Shown: positions 25,894-40,800 of the stretch, piece by piece
Layout: every line of letters starts with the position of its first letter
Numbering within the stretch: the stretch's first letter is position 1
Assembly (NCBI GenBank): GCA_029204225.1
Contig: CM055099.1
Coordinates: 43,648,914 to 43,712,913 of the forward strand
DNA from: Diphasiastrum complanatum
Lineage: Eukaryota > Streptophyta > Lycopodiopsida > Lycopodiales > Lycopodiaceae
Reading direction: 5' to 3'
DNA length: 64,000 nucleotides
Translations under genes and position numbers: made by a program
Notes under the pieces: model-generated
What the model was told of the DNA's origin: nothing
What the model saw: the letters and a program-made list of their open reading frames with translations, nothing else
Database searches by the model: none

Positions 25894-28800
25894 GTATGCA
25901 TTCCTTGAGCCAATCTCAGTTGCAAACTCCCACTTAACAAGTATGCCATTAATTGACATGGATTCTGTACTCATTGACTTTTCAAATGCTCGTTAGGATC
26001 GTATCGCTTCCTCTTGTTCGTAATTAGGGTTTGGTAGAAGCATTTTTATTAGGGCTTATTTAGTTTTGGGTGTTACAGCAAATGTAACCATTGGCTTTTT
26101 CATAGTGCTTCCTCTTGTTTGTAATGAGGTTTGCGTAGAAACATGCTATTCAGGGTTTAGTTAGGTTTTGAATGCTGTAGCAAATATTAGTGAACAATTA
26201 TAGTTAAGATCAAGTATTTATAGTCGAGAATGCTTGAGGAGCTTGATTTGAAGTCCAATTGTTTCACCTAGCTTGTAAACGTGTTTGCTGGCTTGATACA
26301 ATCAAGAGGGAAGTTGCTATTTGAAAGTGGGGAGGGGAGAGTTTTGAAGTTTGGGCTATATTTAATCTAACAAATGTAGAGTTTGTGGTTTGCACATTCC
26401 CTAACATTAAAGTCAAAGGTGTTATGAGATAATCTAGCTTATGTGGAGTCCATGGCTACCCCCTGGCCCCGAAAGTTTGTTGTCAGTAAGGTTCTATTGT
26501 GTTGAACTTGTGTGATGGTGCATCAAATGTTCATATATGATATTCTATGTCCAATCATGTGCTATCATTGTGTAGCCCGTCCTATTTCATATGTACATGA
26601 GCATGCATCTGTTCGTCTGCAATCATTTAATAGTGAGGAGCTTGGTATCCACAAAGCATCATCTTATAGGGATGTTCAAGTTACAACATGTGGGGAGCAT
26701 CCATCTATTACGTCTGACGAGTCTCACAAGCTAGGCATCCATAATGGGCTAGTCAGATAGGACATTTTATTTGTCATCCACATAGCGGGTGATATAGTGT
26801 GGTTCATTACCTCATAGGATCATTGGCCTTCATTCCATTCTTCTTTGACCTGTCCATCACCCCCACCACTTTATGCGATCATACCCCTCTAACGTTTCGA
26901 CTTGCCATGATCATGGATCAATCACCAATATTTGTCCCTCCTACCTCATGCCCCACGCTACACTTTGTGTACATAAGATCCTTCAATACAGGGCTCACTG
27001 CAATCGTTACTCCCTCTTATGTCCTTCGATTCCCCATTAGACACACAAGCTAGCTTTTTCACCATTGCTCTCCCACAGGATTGCATCTGACACGGCCTAC
27101 TTGGAAAGTAAGGACAAAAGACTCATTGGACTCTTGTGCTACTCGTCAACCGCTCCTTTGGGTGCGAGTTTCTTCCACAAGCTACTCTCATGTGTTGATT
27201 GATCAAGATTCAAGATACTGCTACCGCATTAAATATAGCACTCATCGCCACCCCAATGATCATTTCACCTAGGACTCTTTGAGTTCTCCTTTTTCACTCC
27301 ATAGAAGGTGCATGAAACCATTGATAGGCTGAAACGTAATCGTGCTTGTGATATTGAAAACGTTGAGGCCAAGTTCTCATCCATGTTGCGAACATTGAAT
27401 CAGGTGCCTTGGCTACTCACCTTAACATTGTAGTCATTATGGTGTCTTATCCTCCTAGTGCACCAAAATTATTTGACCTAGCTACAAAACTGTCACCGAC
27501 TGAGGCTAGAAAACTATTGCACTATCGTTATCGGTTGTGTCACAACTAAGCTTTGTGGGGGTATCTATGAGATAGCAGTGCAAGAATTTGATAGGCAAGT
27601 TCTTTTCGCTTTCTAGAAAGGAAGATTATAAAGTTTGACAAATTTGAAGAAGATGATGAAGTGATGAAAGAACTTCTAGTGCTGTTTTTTCCAAACAACA
27701 AAACGGATTTGAGCTTACAAAAATGTCACACCCTACTTATAAAAGGATAGGCAACAAAAAGAACGAAAAATTTGAACACCTTTCGGAATTTGTAGTGTTG
27801 TCTTTTCCGAAAAACGAAGTGGAATTTGATCCTGCAAATGGTGCACCCTACTGCCAAGAGGCTAGACATCAAACAAAATGGAAAATCTCCAACGCTTGTC
27901 TTCGAAGAAACAATCTTGTTGGTGTTGTAGAAGCAATAAAGTTATCCAACTCTTCTTGTACAACAAAAGACAAAAAAACCTATGCTTCTTTAAACCTACG
28001 ACCTTCATGACTATACACTAATATTAACATGAAAGATTTGAAGTTTCATATCAAAAAGCCATTTGAGAAGTATAAAGCAACTTATAAAGGAAACTTGATG
28101 CAAAGCTTTGAAAGTTGAGAAATGTGCTTTGTTGAGTTCTGTTGGCTTAAAAGCAAAAATCAAGATCCTATGGATGGTTTTAGATTGCGAGAGAAACTTT
28201 TGGTATACAACCAAGTTTACATATTCCTTGAAGTTTCAAAACTCCTAAGGTATTTGGCCAAGGTATGTGTACAACTTGTTTCATAGCCTTGCAAAATTCA
28301 GTAACTCAACTGCTTGATATAGTCAATTTGATGCTTTATCTCCATTCTACTGTTGTTGCCCATGACATTACATGTTATACACCTATTTTTTGTGTTCTGC
28401 AACTTCAGTTTTAAAGTAGAAATGGTTACAATTGATTTTCTATTATCTAGGTCTTCTTGTGAAGGGAATGTTTGAAATTTGGGGTGAGGGAACATCTTAC
28501 GAAGAGCTGCAAACCGCGATTCAAAGCTATCCTGAAGAAAGAAAGTTGCCATTTTTGGGTGAGGAAAGTACCTTCAAGATTGTTGTGGATACTTTTGGAA
28601 AAGTTCTTAACTCTCAAGAACAAAGTGAGCGTATCGAAAGTTTTAAGTTTATCCCTTTCAAGGTGTGATTTTGCATTTCAAGGCTATGTAATGTGATGTA
28701 TTGCATCTAAAAGGGTTCTGCATTTAGTGTACATGTCTATCCAGGCTAGATTACACTAATATACACATTATTGTACTCATCAATTGGGTTTCAGAAGTAT

Positions 28801-31800
28801 ACGATCTGCATTTGTTGATGCCACTCTGCTACTGCACAGTAATCCTATTAGTCTTTTTGCTCAGGGACGAGTACAGTTAAAGAATCCTCAACATAAGTTT
28901 TGGGCGATTGAGACTGATGGCGTAGCTCTTAACAATGGACTCCCCCCGCTGGCGTCAAAAATTATCTTTTTTGGACGTGAGCTGGGAGGAGCCAATCGAA
29001 GTCTGGTGACTAAGTATGAGCTGAGTAGACGAAAGTACCTTGGCCCAACTGCCATGGATGCTGAAGTTGCTCATCTCATGGTGAATCAAGCCCTGGTTCA
29101 ACCGGGAAAACTTGTCTATGATCCCTTTGTGGGAACTGGAAGCATTTTGGTGGCTGCTGCTCATCATGGGGCATTGACTATGGTTAGCACTACCTATCGT
29201 CACAAATTTTGCCTGCATCAATGAACAAAATGAAAGGAATCTTTACCTTCTATGTGAACTGGGATGATCTTTATTTGAAGACTGCTGCAGCTCTTCTGCT
29301 GTAAACTTTTCTAATTTCAGTCAATCAGATGAGACGATTTTCATGCTCAGATCTAAAAGAAGTAATTATTGAGAGTATTTCTTTCTGCAGTCTGTCAAAA
29401 TGTTATGTCTATTGGCATAACATTTCCTCTTACCATTAGGAATCTTATGGTTTGTCAGGACTCAGATTTGTTTGAGATTGATGAGGTGGTTCATACTAAT
29501 GTTTATTGTTAGCTTTATTAACTCAAATTAAGGGCCATGGCTCATTTAAGCATTTCATTGCATGGGTCATCTAACTCTCCATATCATCTTCATTCAACAG
29601 AGTGACCACCTTGCTCATTTAATGTTATTACATAATTTGGTATATGTTGAAAACACTCAATTGGTTGGCCATTTATTTGTCATAGTCGGACGTTTGGACA
29701 GGGTGCTGATATTGATATAAGAGTTGTTCGGGATGGGCGTGGTCCAGATTGTAATGTTTGGAGCAATTTCAAACAGGTATTACTGGATTTAGCTTAGCAC
29801 CTTGTTTTATCTGGACTCTGATTGATCAAGTTGGCTACATGCAAAATTCCTTAGCACAAATATGCATAGTCTTTGTCCCTTGTTTGTTATTCATAAGTAA
29901 TTCATGAGCTTAGTTTACTTACCTTCACATTCATGCAAAATAATCTTGTATGCTTGAAACCACACGCTAGTTCTGTACAAACCAGGTCTTATAAAAAGCT
30001 GTGACCTGTGGAATTATCGTGTGGATGAAGTTCTATGTTAAACATTTGTCTTTTGATATCTTGCATGTTTCTGCACACTTTCTGATGGGGAAAATAGCTT
30101 TTTGAGTTTCTCATCGATGCCTTTATACATCTTATGATGTGATGTAGAATTTCAAAATCAAGTCTCGTTGGGCATATACTTCCTTGGATGAAGAAATTGA
30201 TTTTTTCAGTGAATATGCAATCTTGCACAGTGAGCCTCTTCCTTATGCATCTGAAATGCAATCTGTGAAGATCTTAGTGTATTAGGATACGTTGAGAGTT
30301 GAGACCGCAAAATTATTAATGACCATATATAGCGGCACGAGCGTTTCTTGATGAATGATCTCAGTCCAGCTCTAATTTATTTTTCTTCTTTGAGTATGTA
30401 TAAGAATAGGAAACTGTTGGGATGCAATGTGCTAGAACAGTAGTTGCCACCCTATAGGGAAAGAATGGGAATCCATTACATTGTAGATTGTATAGGAATG
30501 GTAAAGCCGAACGTGTATAGTCCACAGTGTCTCAAAATTTGGGGTCTTGTTTCAGCAGTATCCTACAAATTGATTCTAAGTACATAGTTTGTATGCAACA
30601 GTATATACATTTTTGTGCAATCTGCAATCAATACCTAATAATGTATATGTAAATCCAGAAGCAATAAGTTTTAGCCCGTGCATCATAGTACCTTGGGCTC
30701 TGGCTCTCGTGTATGTTAGCAGAGGATACAGCTTCTATAGAAGCATCCCGAGAATCCAAGCCTTTGACACAAACATTGAGAGCCTCTTGCTTGCGCAACC
30801 GGCTCTTAGTCAGTGTAGCATAAATGAAAGAAACTAGAGCATTTGCCAATTTACCTGGACCTTTGAGAATATCTGCCCATGATTGGACAAATGTAAGATG
30901 TTGCTCCACTTTGTAGGAAAGCAAGAGACAAGTCACCAAGATCTAGTTATCAATCAATCTCCACAAGAAACAAGAGAGAAGAGGCTGGGCACCCAACTCT
31001 AAGATAGAGAGAGAAAACAGCAACAAGAGCAATGGAGAGCCAAACTGTATAAAATGGAACACACAATGAGGATCTAAGTACTCTACCTGGATGTGACCAA
31101 ATGCCACCAAACCCTAAGGTTAACCACTTACTAAATGTAGGGCACCCCCAAAAGTCAAGATAGGGCCCCTAAACAAAATTAGACCCCTAAGGACCCACGA
31201 GTCAGTACATGACCAAAATTGGGTCCAACTGAACTTAAGACAAACTTAAGATGGCCTAAATAACTAAATACCCATGGTTACACAAATCTCGACCTTTTGG
31301 GTCAAAGTAACCTATGGATTAACTTCAGCATAGTCATTTATTTCTAACACCCTCCTTAAATGACAATGCAAAAACTGAAATCTTCACTATGTAACAAAAC
31401 CAACACGTAATATCAAATTTAAAGCTTTGCATAAAGCTTCAAATCTGACTCTAGGCAACGCCTTAGTGAAGAGGTCCGCAATATTATCCTCCGTAGGACA
31501 ATATTCAGGTAAAATGTCGCCATCATGAAGTCTCTCCCGAACAAAGTGATAATGGATCTCGATGTGCTTCGTCCTCGCATGAAAAATAGGATTCCGTGCA
31601 ATGGCAATAGCACTTTGACTATCACTCAAGATAAGAGGGGCTGAGGGCTCACCAAACTTCATGTCAACAAGTAGTCTTCTCAGCCATAAACACTCTGTCG
31701 TGGCTGAAAATATCGCTCTATATTCTGCCTCACTAGAAGAAGTAGCAACAGTGGGCTGCTTTTTACTTGACCACGAAATTGCAGAATTACCATAAAAAAA

Positions 31801-34800
31801 GCAATGTCCACTTGTAGAGCGTCTAGTGTCTTGATCTCCACCCCAATCCGAGTCACTAAAACCAACCAAACATGCATCATCACAAGCAGGAAAAACCAGT
31901 CCATGACTTCTTGTTCCTTGAAGATATCGAAAGATCCTCTTCAACGCTTTCCAATGTGATGTCATCGGGGCATGCATGAATTGACTCATGAGTGAGACAC
32001 TATAAGAAATGTCCGGTCTTGAATTACATAGGTAAATGAGACAGCCAATAGCTTGACAATATAAAGTAGTGTCAAATGATTCACCATCACCTTGACTACT
32101 TAATTTCAGACCTGTCTCCATAGGTGTAGCAACCGGCTTGCAATCTTCCATCTTGAACCGCTTCAAAATCTGCCCAATGTAGCGTTCTTGAGAGATGAAA
32201 ATTCCAGCACCTTCTTGTACAAATTCAAGACCAAGATAAAAGTGCAATAGGCCTAAATCTGAGGTTTCAAAAACCATACCAAGATCAAGTATTACGGCAT
32301 CAATCAGTTGCTCATTACTTCCCGTAATAATAATATCATCAAAGCAAAATAATGATGTTATAATCTGAAGTATGCTTGACATAAAGAGTAGATTCGCTAG
32401 GACTATTAGTAAACCAAGGATCACAAAAGTAGGCATGTATCTTTTGATACCACATCCTCGGAGCTTGCTTCAGTCCATAAAGTGCCTTCTTGAAAATACA
32501 AACTTTATCTTCTTGGCCTTCAACCAAAAAACCAGCAGGTTGTTGAAGGTACACTTCCTCATTGAAATCACCATTGAGGAATGCTGTCTTTATGTCAAGT
32601 TGCCGCAAACGCCAACCAAAGTGGGCAGCCAAAGAGGTTACTACTCTCACGGTAGTCATCCGAGCAGTAGGAGAAAAAGTCTCCTCATAATCAATCCCCT
32701 TTTGCTGAGCATAGCCTTTGGCAACGAGCCTTGCCTTGTACCTTTCAATGGTACCATCTGCCTTCTACTTGATTTTGTATACCCATTTAGAACCAATTGC
32801 CTTCTTCCCATGAGGAAGATCAACAAGAACCCAAATTTGGTTCTTCATAAGTGAGTCATACTCATCTTGCATCGCATCCTCCCAACATTTTACTCCCTTG
32901 GCCTGCTCATAGAAAACAGGTTCTTCTGCAACATCTCCATGAGATGTAAGAGCAAAATCTGAAAAATCAGCATAGTCCACTGATTTTGTAGAGGCACATG
33001 TCTTTCCATCATAAACTGAACTTACTTTGCTGTCCCGCAAAGTCGACAACAGCCACCATGGGACTGTTTTGGGCTGTCCAACAGCCATGTCTCTTCTTTC
33101 AACCTGCTGTCCAAGTTCTTCCGACACCGCACTTGGCTGTCCAAGATCTTCCAAAACTGGTCCTTGCTGTCCAACAGTTCCTGCAGGCTGATTTTGAGCA
33201 ACAACGGGCGGTTCTTGATGAACATTAGGCTCTAAACTTGATGAGGTGTTGGGCAGGTCAAAACTGGTTGATTGCTGCCCCTTATCTCCAACAATAGAAG
33301 ATGGTACCAAATCTGGAAAAACTTCAACATTCACACTATGTGGGCTGTCCCCCTTCAAGATATGAGTTGGGGCCACATCCAATGAATTCTTTTCATCAAA
33401 ATGCACATCACGACTAACAATAATCTTATTAGTGCTCAAATTGAACAGCCTATAGCCTTTGCTTTCACTACTATAGCCAACAAAAATGCATTTAACTCCT
33501 TTATCTTCAAGCTTTGTACGAAGTTTATCCAGAACAAAAGCATAAGCCGTACAATCAAAAATGCGAAAGTGAGAGATTGTAGGCTTCTTTCCATACCAAA
33601 CTTCATAAGGAGTTAATACTTTCAATGCTTTAGTAGGACAACGATTGCTTATGTATGCTGCCGTTATAACCGCTTCAGCCCAAAACTTGTGAGGCAGCCC
33701 CTTTGCTTTGAGCATGCAACGAGCCATCTCCATGAGTGTGTGATTCTTTCGCTCGGCAACACCATTTTGCTGAGGCATATAGGGAGTTGTCATTTGATGT
33801 AGAATTCCTTTTTTTGAAGAAATGCACCGAACGTCTTCTTAATGTATTCCCCTCCTCAATCGGTGCGTAGGGTCTTCAAAGAATGCCCAAATTGATTTTC
33901 CACCATTGCTAGAAAATCTTTGAAACGTTGAAAAACTTCCGATTTAGCCTTCATAGGATAGATCCGTGTAAAACGGGAAAAGTCATCAATAAGTCACAAA
34001 ATAGTTGCACTTTCCAATGGATTCGGTCCTCATTGGACCACAAACATCACTATGAACCAAATCAAATTTATCAAGAACCCTTATAGGTCCATCAATTGGA
34101 AAAGTTTTCCTTTGAAACTTTCCAAGTATGCACCTCTCGCATACATGCCCTTTCGGCTGCTCAATAGTAGGAATGTCTTCTACCATATTAAATGTCTTCA
34201 GCTTCTTCAAACTTGCAAAGTTGAGATGCCCAAACCTTGCGTGCCACCATTCAGCCAACTCCAATGATTGTGATGTAGAAGCAACAAGACATGTAGAGGG
34301 AATTCGTCGCTCATAGGTATCCATAATGAATAAGCCAGCATGCATCGTTCCCGAAACAATAATAAAGTGTGATCTTTTAGGATCCTTGACAAGACACTTA
34401 TCTTCTTTGAACTCAACAACTAGTCCTTGCTTCAACATAGTTGAAACCGAAAGAAGATTCTTCTTGATTCCCGGAACATAAAGCACATTCTTAATGTACT
34501 TTTCTTCACCATTAGGCAAAATGATGGCTACAATTCCAATTCCATGAATAGAATAAGATGCATCATCCGCACACTGTACCTTACTTCCATTTTGCACTTT
34601 TACTAATTTAGTAAATGCTTCTTTGCAAGAAGTCATATGACAAGTAGCACCACTATCAAACACCCATTCAATGGGCTGAAAATCAGCAACTTGCAAAACA
34701 GAATCTGAATTCCTCATAGATGTAGTAGTACTAGTAGAAGCAATATTAGACACAAAAGCATAGTCTTGGTTGAAGAGATCACCACTAGCTTCAAGCTCTT

Positions 34801-37800
34801 GCTCCAAAGTAGCAAGTAAAGCACTAGTATCAATTCCTTTACTCTCCTCTTTCGCAAGCTTCTTCTTACAATCCTTGATGAAGTGCCCATACCTTTTGCA
34901 ATAATGGCACTTCCCTTTCTTCTTTTGAGTGTTGACATCTTGACCTCCAACGGGCTTTTGCTCATCCTTGGAAGGAGGCTTCCCCTTTCCTTTTGACTTG
35001 CCTTTGCCCTTGCCTTTCGTGAAGAAAGCTTGATCTTGTTGAGTGTCACCCGCAAAGTTTTGCCTCGTTTGCTCCTCTTGAAGAAGCAGCCCAACAAGTT
35101 CATCAAAGGAGAGTTGCTGTCCCGTAAGAGAGATACTCAAAGATGAAACAAATGGAAGATAAGATGAAGGTAATGAGTTGAGAGTAATGGAAACAAATTG
35201 AGCATCCTCAATTATCTCATCAATATTGAGAAGCTTCTCACGAAGATCCTTGATCTTCGTCAAGTGATTGGTCACTTGATCCCCTTCTTGCATCTTCAAC
35301 AAAGAAAGCTGATTTCTGAGATACACCACTCTTGCTGGATTTTTGACTCTATACATAGTATAAAGTGTATCCCACGCACTTTTAGATGTCTTACAAGACC
35401 TAATATGAGGTAAGATAGATCTTTTCACAGCAAGAGCAACCATAGAATGTGCTTGTGCATCCCTTCTATCCCACTTCTTTTGTTGTTCCGAAGATGGAGA
35501 AGATGATGATGATCCACGAGGTGTAGGAGGTGCCAAAGACGGAGGTCTTTCCTCATCACCATTGACCAAATCCCACAGCCCTTTCGCTATGAGAAGATTC
35601 TTCATCCTGTAACTCCACAAGGAGTAGTTTGTGCCATCCAACCGATCTTCACTAAACAAACAACCGATAGCTTCCGATTCTTTAGCCATTACCTCCAACA
35701 AAATTTCAGCTTGTAGTAGATAGGAAAGAGAGCCTTTCCACAACCAAATCTACTCAAAAATTTGCAGCAAACAAAGAGCTGAAAGTAGGAGCACAAGATA
35801 TCTTTCAATCTGCAACCAAAGTGCCCAGAAGGTAATGGATAGATGGCTATCTTTCTGCATAAAAAAACCAGCTTGAAAATTAGGTTAGCTTCGATTGAAG
35901 CCTACACCGAAACCCAATTAGGAAGCCAAATAGTGTGATCAACACACACTCCAATAGGGCTGTTGAAAGCACCCTACTACTTGCTGAGAATCTGCAAATT
36001 TCCAGCCACAAGTTGACCTAACCCTGAATAGGGTTTGCTGAATTTTGGGCGCCCTCCTACACAAATGCAAACCTGAAAACAAAAACAGCAAGATAAGGAG
36101 ACACCACGACCGAAAATCATTTGCAGATTTTTGGGCGCCCTCCTCCGAACAAAACTTGCTAAAAACTAGTTGCATAAAAATCAGATTTGAGATTCTGATT
36201 TCTGGGTGCCAAAAATTGCTCCTCCAAAATCTCTGATGGCCGCCCTCCTTCAACCTGAAAAGAGACAAAAAAGCTGATCCAAACTCCACTTGAAAAGATC
36301 AGCAAGATGCTGAAATTTCACAACAAAAAGCAGAGAAGCTCCTCTTCTGGTAGGGCGCCAACAAACAAGCTTGTTGCAGATCCGGTAGCTCTGATACCAT
36401 GTAGGAAAGCAAGAGACAAGTCACCAAGATCTAGTTATCAATCAATCTCCACAAGAAACAAGAGAGAAGAGGCTGGGCGCCCGACTCTAAGAGAGAGAGA
36501 GAGAGAAAACAACAACAAGAGCAATGGAGAGCCAAACTGTATAAAATGGAATACACAATGAGCATCTAAGTATTCTACTTGGATGTGACCAAATGCCACC
36601 AAACCCTAAGTTTAACCACTTACTAAATGTAGGGCACCCCCAAAAGTCAAGATAGGGCCCCTAAACAAAATTAGACCCCGAAGGACCCACGAGTCAGTAC
36701 ATGACCAAAATTGGGTCCAACTGAACTTAAGACAAACTTAAGATGGCCTAAATAACTAAATACCCATGGTTACACAAATCTCGACCTTTTGGGTCAAAGT
36801 AACCTATGGATTAACTTCAGCATAGCTTGAGAGTTACATATATATGAATCATGATAATAGGTGGGACTCAGGAGTTGGATTCAAGATTGATTGTTGATTT
36901 AAATTCTAAAATAGCACTTGTTTTTGCTATAATAGAAGAATAGAAAAAATTGCCTTAGGCCTCTACCCAGCTAGGATGTCCCATATCGCCACAACCTAGT
37001 ATTTTCGCATACCTATAGTTTAAGGCAAGATATTGTCTTGGCCTAGCCATGTGGGAGAACTCTTCATTCTCTAGGTGAGAATGACTACCCAGCCAGAACG
37101 GGACTCCACAAAAAATTAAAAAAAATACGTTTTTTTTCACAAAGAAAAAAAAACCACATCCTAAGAGTTAATAGACAGAACGGGAACTAAGCTTCTCCAC
37201 ATTTGGCTTCCATTTGGGATTGAGTTCTGGTTCTATAGTTGATCGCAGTTATATGCATTATGCTTCTATGGGTTATCTTGGTTGCAAAATTTCTTCCATG
37301 ATAAAGGCTTTTGTGAGTAGTGGCTTTGTCATCCATGATTTTGAGGCTCTTCGGAACGATCCCTCCAAGCTTACAGAGACCATCTCAAATATAGCGTGGC
37401 TCAGACAACAATTCTGGCTCGGATATAGATAACATGGTTTTTAACAAAGCAATGGAGATTAAGGAACAGAATCAAGATATATAGCGTGGCTCAGACAATG
37501 ATTATAGCTCGGATATATGTAACGTGACAGATAGCGATTCTAGGATTAACGTGAGCGGCAGTCAGAGAAGATAGCGATTCTAGGATCAAGGTGTTTGTTA
37601 AAATCGATTTCTTTGTTAAAATTTACATCATCAATTTCAAAGCAATGATTTTAAATAGATTTTTGATCTGTAGCGTCCCTCAATGCATTATAAAGCGTCC
37701 CTCAATATATTATTAAGAAGGAAGATCGCGAAGAAAGAAGATCACGGCCAGCAGGTGGCACTTTGAAACCTGGTTTTTTTTTTCCCTTTAAAAAAACGTT

Positions 37801-40800
37801 CCGACCCAGTTTGTTCTGGAACTAACCTCTAGCCTGTTCATTACGATCACAGATGGTTCCACTGGGACAGAGATAGAGAACTGTAGAGCAATTGTACCTC
37901 GCTTTTTTGCTTCGGGGGGCGTTGCCCCCCCCTGGACCCCCCGCCAGGGGGGGCCTTGGTGGCTGTCGCCAGACCCCCCTCCCTATTCCCCCCCTGGCGA
38001 CAGTAGTAGGGGGGGCGCTGCCCCCCCTGCACCCCCCCCGTAGATAAAAATGGGTTTCCAAATGCATGCCTAAAAGGGCCCAATATTTATGCCCCAGCCC
38101 CCCAACTGTATGCACATTGCACTCACATCTCCAGTGAAATGATTGCAAGAGTGATCATCATCCATAGAGTTGATAGCCCAAACTGTAGCATTAACATTTA
38201 CTGAGAACCAAAGCAAATAACAGCCAAATAGCTACTGAAAAGAAGATCTGTTTGTGCCCTATCTACTGCACTTTTGGGAGGCAAAACGCTGGTTTGACCA
38301 TTGCTCCCCTGAAAAAGTTTCAGCCATAAGCTATTTTTCCAATTTCTTTTTTTTCACGATTCTGGGTTCTGAATCGCGGTTTTCAGAATCGTGATTCGTG
38401 AATCACGAACCCAGCGAATTGCGATTCGCTGTAACTATGAAATTCATGGAATGTTTGAGACATATATGGAAAAAGCTATTATGGAAATTTGTGGGTCCAA
38501 TAAGAATGTTTCAAACACACTCTCTGTTTGGAGTGCCTTGTATTCTCTGCATTTCATTTGGAATGGTCGAAGTTGAAGTTCCCAATTCCATGGAACCACA
38601 ATGCTTACGAATCAGTGTCATTTGCTGATTATGTTCTTAGATTTGTTATAAATTGTGGCATAGTATCAACATGCAGTATATTTACATGTTGCAATCATGC
38701 ATTATGTCATGAATATACACAATAGTTCCATAGTGTACAAAAAAGATGAGTACATCATTTGGTATGTATTGATTTTTTTCTTCCCGGAATGATATTGTGA
38801 AAGTTGAGATAATCAAATATTTTTTTTGAGAATATTTTTTTACATGGAAGTTGGAACACATATGGTGGCTTATTCATTCTTATCCATGCTTATTCAGCCT
38901 TAGCTGCATAACATTTTAAAACGTTTATTGTTTTCATTATTTTCAAATGCTGAACCTCGTGATTGCTTCCTTACACATCTCAAGTTTTCAAGAATGTGTT
39001 TAGAACATGAAGTAGCTTGCGAGTTGTTTTTTTTTGAACATGAAGTAGCTTGCGAGTTGTTTTTTGTGATGGAACCTGAATCCTGATAGCTGTGGTTAAT
39101 TTTGACAAATGAACATGAAAGAAAAAAGTTCTACCCCTGGGACACATCAGGAGGTTGCTCAGCTGTTCTGAACACAGAAGCCTTTCTCACAAGCAAATTT
39201 GATAGCCTGAACCCCATTTTTCAAGGAAATTTTCACAAGCCATGTTGACTCTTCAATTACACCGGGTAACTTGATGGAACTCTTAAGCGAATCATCTGAA
39301 TGTGGCCATTGACAACCTCAAATCGGATTTGAACTATTAAATTTTAACCTTCAGTGCATGCTCACGAAGAATATCTGCTGTTGTCATCTGGTTGACTGTT
39401 TTGCTGGAGACTGGTGCAATGGTCATGTCAACTTGTTCACTTATCTACTGAACTATAGTAAGGTCTTAACTGGATGCTCGTAGGCATCATTGGCTCGACT
39501 GCTCTTGAAACCTAATTATGTACAGTTGGTATTTTCTGTAAAATCTTGTTCCTTTGCCATTCCAGTTTTCAGTGCATGTTTCTCTGGCAGAATGACCCTC
39601 TTTTCATATTTCGGATGGTTTCTGTTTGCAGTACAATCTATGTGCACCAGTGGGGCTGATTCGTGCAGACAATAACTCTCCACCTTGGCGCTCTGGCTTG
39701 AATGAGGTTCTATGCTGTCACTTTTTGTAGATACTATCTTACTAGGCTGTGTTAGTATTTAGGATAGAATAGCTAAAGATAAGTAGCAACACGCCTTACG
39801 ATTTTTGAGCTCAGTATGTTTTGATTTTTGATTGAGTGGTAGTCCCAAGATTGTTTTTGCTTTGTCCTTTTTGAGTAAGCTAAAGGATGATTGCTTAGCG
39901 CTTAGAAATCAGTGTAAGCTTATGGAATAGTTTGGTCAGATCATTTTTGAGTCAGTCCAGTACAACATGGCTAGCATTGTGGGCTGTTTTGCAGTGTCAT
40001 ATGCACTAATCTATCCATTTCCACATTCTGCAAGTCTGAAAGCATCACTTGTAGCAAAGTTATTAGATCGTTAGACTGTTATTTGAGCCCTGGAGACCTG
40101 CAGTTTAGGAGCTATCATTTGTGAGCTTGGACCATAGCATCTCGCAACTTAGTAATATCACTTGTACCCTTGAAGCAACATATAAATAGGCTCTAAAAAG
40201 GAGTCATGGAGAAATCAGGTCAGAGTTAGGTTTGCAGTCCTACAGCCTTGAGCTTCACTTGAATTAGAAGAGTAGCTTAGAGTAATCAAATCAGCGTAGT
40301 CATAGATCTATCGTTCACTCTATAGTACACATAGTTAGCAGTGTTTGCTGGTGTTTGCAAACTTGCAAACGTGTTCACTGGTGGTTTTATGTCAAGATTA
40401 CAAATTTTTGAGTCTATTCCAATGTGAAAAATGAGTACATACTTGAGCATTTTCCAGTTTGTGTAGCCTATAACCGAATGGTGTAGCCTATAATCCAATG
40501 ATAATCACTAATAGTTGTAGAGTTCATTAGAATTTAGTAAGTTGTGACTCGTGAGGTGATTTTCTACCTTGTACTATGTATAATGTAGCATGTAAGATGT
40601 ATTTTGTTTCTACAAGTCCTTATACAAAGTTCTAAGCAAAAACAAAAAAAAAAAAAATGTCAAGGTGTTTTAGGGCAGCATTTGCAGATGTCCCCTCACC
40701 CCCCTCCCTTTCAAATTTGCTTTGCACGCTTCCTGTAACTATGATCATACATGAGGTTTGTCAATAAAGTTTTATCTCCTCTCCTCTTCTCTTCCCTCTC

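Larger units (their letters stand above)
30912..36825 (-). mobile_element. Near full-length Ty1/Copia element, antisense in TRM11 intron 4
   Basis: Complete layout in minus orientation: 5' LTR (36825-36400), Met-tRNA primer binding site (36399-36388, TGGTATCAGAGC on the minus strand), gag-protease-integrase-RT-RNase H, polypurine tract (TAAGGAGGG, 31358-31350) and 3' LTR (31349-30912). By eye the LTRs differ at about 10 positions plus one 4-bp indel in about 423 bp, a fairly young insertion. The distal 16 bp of the 5' LTR (TGTTAGAAATAAATGA) are missing, and no target-site duplication is found. Coding capacity is broken by a frameshift at about 33985, TGA at about 33865, TAG at about 32767 and a frameshift at about 32340. 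Antisense placement avoids putting its own poly(A) signal in the host transcript. Confidence 0.95.
29777..39631 (+). other. TRM11 intron 4 (9855 bp) with antisense Copia
   Basis: GTATTA...TTTGCAG intron. It contains the Copia at 30912-36825 in antisense, local repeats at 37391-37700, a C/G-rich fold-back at 37907-38040, hairpin-forming sequence at 38354-38430 and a 34-bp tandem duplication (AACATGAAGTAGCTTGCGAG) at about 39004-39065. The rest is AT-rich and featureless. Confidence 0.85.

Noticed and set aside
27723-28010. 95-codon plus frame in TRM11 intron 1
   Set aside because: Lies on a local tandem duplication and matches no family; the intron splices out cleanly.
30628-30939. Minus-strand 103-codon frame beside the Copia LTR
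   Set aside because: Partly inside the LTR and within TRM11 intron 4; no family features.
37822-38148. Minus-strand Gly/Pro-rich frame
   Set aside because: Produced by the GC-rich fold-back; no protein signature.
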